Part shown: one piece after another, positions 27,795 to 29,245 of the stretch
Position numbering within the stretch: the stretch's first letter is position 1
Layout: each line of letters opens with the position of its first letter
From: JADJOY01 sp016713535 [NCBI: Deltaproteobacteria bacterium]
GTDB taxonomy: Bacteria; JADJOY01
DNA: 29,245 bases
Direction: 5' to 3'
Assembly (NCBI GenBank): GCA_016713535.1
Contig: JADJOY010000054.1
Location: 6,793-36,037, forward strand
Notes under the pieces: model-generated
Databases searched by the model: none
Told to the model about the DNA's origin: nothing
What the model saw: only the letters and a program-made list of their open reading frames with translations
Translations under genes and position numbers: made by a program

Positions 27795-27844
27795 CGCGGG
27801 GCACCTCCCGACGTCACGCTTCGGTGCGGCGTCGTCTTCCTGCG

Positions 27845-28126
27845 TCAGTCGACGTTGTGGGCCACCGCTCGGATCACGCCCTGGGCGCTCAGCCGCTGCA
27901 TTCGTCGTAAGGCCTCGGCGGGATTCGAGCCACAGACGGCCAGCACCTGGCGGACGGTGGCGAGGCTGGCGGCAGCGCGAAGCACCGCGGCGTCGGCCTC
28001 ACCCAGCGTGTGGGCCGGGAGATCGGGATGCAGGCTGTCGTGGTAGAGGGCGCCGGGGCCACCGAGCAGCGCAATGCGGGCCTCGATGTCCACGGCGCCG
28101 TCGAAGGAATCGTGGGAAGCGGACAC
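27845..28126 (-). CDS. Small winged-helix-like protein, paralog 2 of a local family
   Basis: 93 residues from GTG 28126, with GAGGAG upstream (about 8 bases). Shares with the 23283-23561 protein the LGGPGALYHDSLHPD segment (GGxGAxYHxSLHxD pattern), the ADAAVLRAA and TVRQVLAVCG pieces, and the end RLSAQGVIRAV. Length and GTG-TCC-GCT start also match, so the pair arose by duplication about 4.5 kb apart. The second half is winged-helix-like; the N-terminal 30 residues are not assigned. The gene starts divergently to the DksA-type gene (28503) and lies upstream of a zinc-ribbon gene. Function unknown; a role as regulator or adaptor is inferred from the fold only. Confidence 0.75.
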   Translation of the reverse strand: MSASHDSFDGAVDIEARIALLGGPGALYHDSLHPDLPAHTLGEADAAVLRAAASLATVRQVLAVCGSNPAEALRRMQRLSAQGVIRAVAHNVD

Positions 28127-28502
28127 GTTCGTTCTCCTCGGTAGGTTCGAATGGCCGTCGGACCGGCGACCAGCCTTCGCCCCCCGGCCATCCCGGCTCG
28201 GTCGCCCGAGCTCCACCGAGGATCGGTGGTGCGTGTTTCGAGTCGTTGAAGTTGCGATGGCTGCGGCGAGGCAATTCGCCTGCACGGCTGCTCGCCGACA
28301 TCGTCGACCCGGTCACTCGAGCCGCCCAGCAGCCACTACCGGGCCGTCATGCGGCTGGACGGATCTCTTCAACGTCCCGCCACACAGGGAGGTTCTCCTG
28401 TGTCTTCCCATCGACAGCGGTCGGGGGCTCGTGACGGTGACCCAGGTATCAGGATCCGGCGAGCCCTCGAACATCGGCGACCGGAGCGGAGGTTCGACGA
28501 AG
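28127..28502. other. 376-base divergent gap with conserved element and a small stem
   Basis: Holds the element CGAAACACGC (minus strand, 28231-28240), also found upstream of paralog 1. At 28382-28403, ACACAG, GAG and their complements form a stem of about nine pairs with one bulged base around a short loop, about 100 bases before the DksA-type start; it could be a leader hairpin. A GTG with GGAGG at 28389 opens a frame overlapping the DksA gene out of frame, which I regard as chance. Confidence 0.45.
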
Positions 28503-28883
28503 ATGATGACCGAGGTGGATCGGGTCTATTTTCAGGATCTGCTGCGCGGCCAGCTCCACTTTCTGCGTGGCGAAGCAGCCGGAACCGCGGCGGGTATGAA
28601 CGGCGAGCCGGCGGAGTTTCCCGACCCGACCGACCGTGCGGCGCTCGAGTCGGACCGAAGCTTCGACCTTCGAATCCGAGATCGCGAGCGCAAGCTCATG
28701 TGGACGATCCACGAGGCGCTCGACCGGATCCACGACGGAACCTTCGGGGTCTGCGAAGACTGCGAGGCCAGGATCGGCGTCGAGCGGCTGCGCGCGCGGC
28801 CGATGACGACGCTGTGTCTCGACTGCCAGTCCGAGCGGGAAGCGGAGCAGCGCCGGTGCGAGCGCGCGACGCGCCACCGGTGA
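28503..28883 (+). CDS. DksA/TraR-family transcription regulator
   Basis: 126 residues. Start ATG 28503 (or the ATG three bases on) with GGAGCGGAGG about 10 bases upstream. Clearly DksA-like: an N-terminal helix pair with FPDPTDRAA (39-47), matching FPDPVDRAA at the coiled-coil tip of DksA, then RIRDRERKLMWTIHEAL, and a C4 zinc finger (Cys 84, 87, 105, 108, spaced C-x2-C-x17-C-x2-C as in DksA). It is about 25 residues shorter than E. coli DksA because the N-terminal extension is missing. DksA binds the RNA polymerase secondary channel and, with ppGpp, redirects transcription under starvation. The DxxD pair at the tip (Asp 41, Asp 44) is intact, so activity is plausible. GC-rich bacteria often carry several such paralogs, so the symbol is not assigned. 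Confidence 0.92.
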   Translation: MMTEVDRVYFQDLLRGQLHFLRGEAAGTAAGMNGEPAEFPDPTDRAALESDRSFDLRIRDRERKLMWTIHEALDRIHDGTFGVCEDCEARIGVERLRARPMTTLCLDCQSEREAEQRRCERATRHR

Positions 28884-28901
28884 TCGTTGCCGAGCACCCC
28901 G

Positions 28902-29245
28902 ATGCCCCGACCCCCGAGCAGCCCGGACTGGACCGTCCAGTCGGAGCCGACCGTGCAGACGGCGGTCGGCGCATCGGGGGTCTGTCTCGGCCTCGCGGTG
29001 GCTCTTGGAGCCTGGCGTCTCGGCGATGCATGGACCCAGACCACGTTCTCCGCGTTCGTGCTCGGTCTGCTCGTCCTGGTGGTGAGTTCGATCGTGCTCG
29101 TCCAGGGCGGCAGGCAGGTCGTGTCGGTAGACCCGGCTCGTCGCGAGATCGAGGTCCTCACGACCACCCGATGGAGTGAGCGCCGGCGCGTCGTGCCTTT
29201 CGAGGACGTGGACCAGCTCTTCCTCGGCCAGTTCGGTGACCGCGA
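28902..29245 (+). CDS. Membrane protein with PH-like tail (cut by window end)
   Basis: The frame from ATG 28902 stays open to the window edge (114 codons), so the 3' end is missing. It begins with about 20 polar residues, then two membrane helices (about 23-38 and 47-66: GASGVCLGLAVALGAW and FSAFVLGLLVLVVSSIVLV). A soluble part follows, VSVDPARREIEVLTTTRW, then RRRVVPFEDVDQLFLGQFGD. The pattern of paired helices followed by a strand-rich segment with 'xxVDxxxRxIxV...VPFxDVxxL' is that of membrane proteins with a PH-like (bPH) domain. It starts 18 bases after the DksA-type stop, so it is probably in the same operon, without a strong ribosome site. The function is unknown. Confidence 0.65.
   Translation, partial: MPRPPSSPDWTVQSEPTVQTAVGASGVCLGLAVALGAWRLGDAWTQTTFSAFVLGLLVLVVSSIVLVQGGRQVVSVDPARREIEVLTTTRWSERRRVVPFEDVDQLFLGQFGDR

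Noticed and set aside
28389-29179. Plus-strand ORF from a GTG with GGAGG upstream, overlapping the DksA-type gene out of frame
   Set aside because: The DksA frame and the following membrane-protein frame are strongly supported; the overlapping frame is Arg/Pro-rich. The good ribosome-like site is probably chance or part of a leader hairpin.

Overview
The window is a GC-rich (roughly 70 %) chromosomal or metagenomic contig segment from a Gram-negative bacterium. The lipoprotein signals, FG-GAP/VCBS surface-type proteins, DksA-type regulator and base composition point towards a Myxococcota-, Desulfobacterota- or Binatota-like lineage, but nothing here fixes the taxon. No tRNA, rRNA, CRISPR, integrase or transposase was seen.

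Left part (1-11.1 kb, all minus strand). Read in transcription order this holds an AllA-like (ureidoglycolate lyase family) cupin protein, a giant propeller-type lipoprotein of about 1,420 residues, two tandem paralogous IPT/TIG plus FG-GAP lipoproteins of about 830 residues each, and a second, degenerate AllA-like copy. The array looks built from repeats of a unit 'FG-GAP lipoprotein followed by AllA-like gene'. The extreme left end is a poly-C/poly-G tract typical of poor sequence at a contig end.

Middle part (11.4-22 kb). Two metallophosphoesterases (one a lipoprotein, one LpxH-like) follow a tightly overlapping acyltransferase pair (PlsC-like, then a GNAT protein). Divergent to these is a plus-strand M14 zinc carboxypeptidase-like gene. 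Next come two small unknown proteins, an AlkC-type DNA glycosylase with an Ig-like tail, a small winged-helix-like protein and a GT4 glycosyltransferase. Several gene ends carry strong palindromes, including a modular pair of hairpins (called A and B below) that recurs at three places. An AT-rich island with two operator-like palindromes lies in a gap where two genes converge.

Right part (22-29.2 kb). This is a cluster of very small proteins: a HEAT-repeat protein translationally coupled to a zinc ribbon, a three-helix-bundle protein, two clear paralogs of a roughly 92-residue winged-helix-like family, another zinc ribbon, a DksA/TraR regulator, and a membrane protein cut by the window edge. 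A large PHP-domain (CehA/McbA-like) lipoprotein is embedded in it.

A recurring oddity is that at least eight otherwise intact genes or gene copies are broken by indels of one or a few bases. In three of them, restoring one base gives an exact whole-codon length. I read these as sequence errors unless reads show otherwise, and I give the full spans of the genes as they would be with the frame restored.
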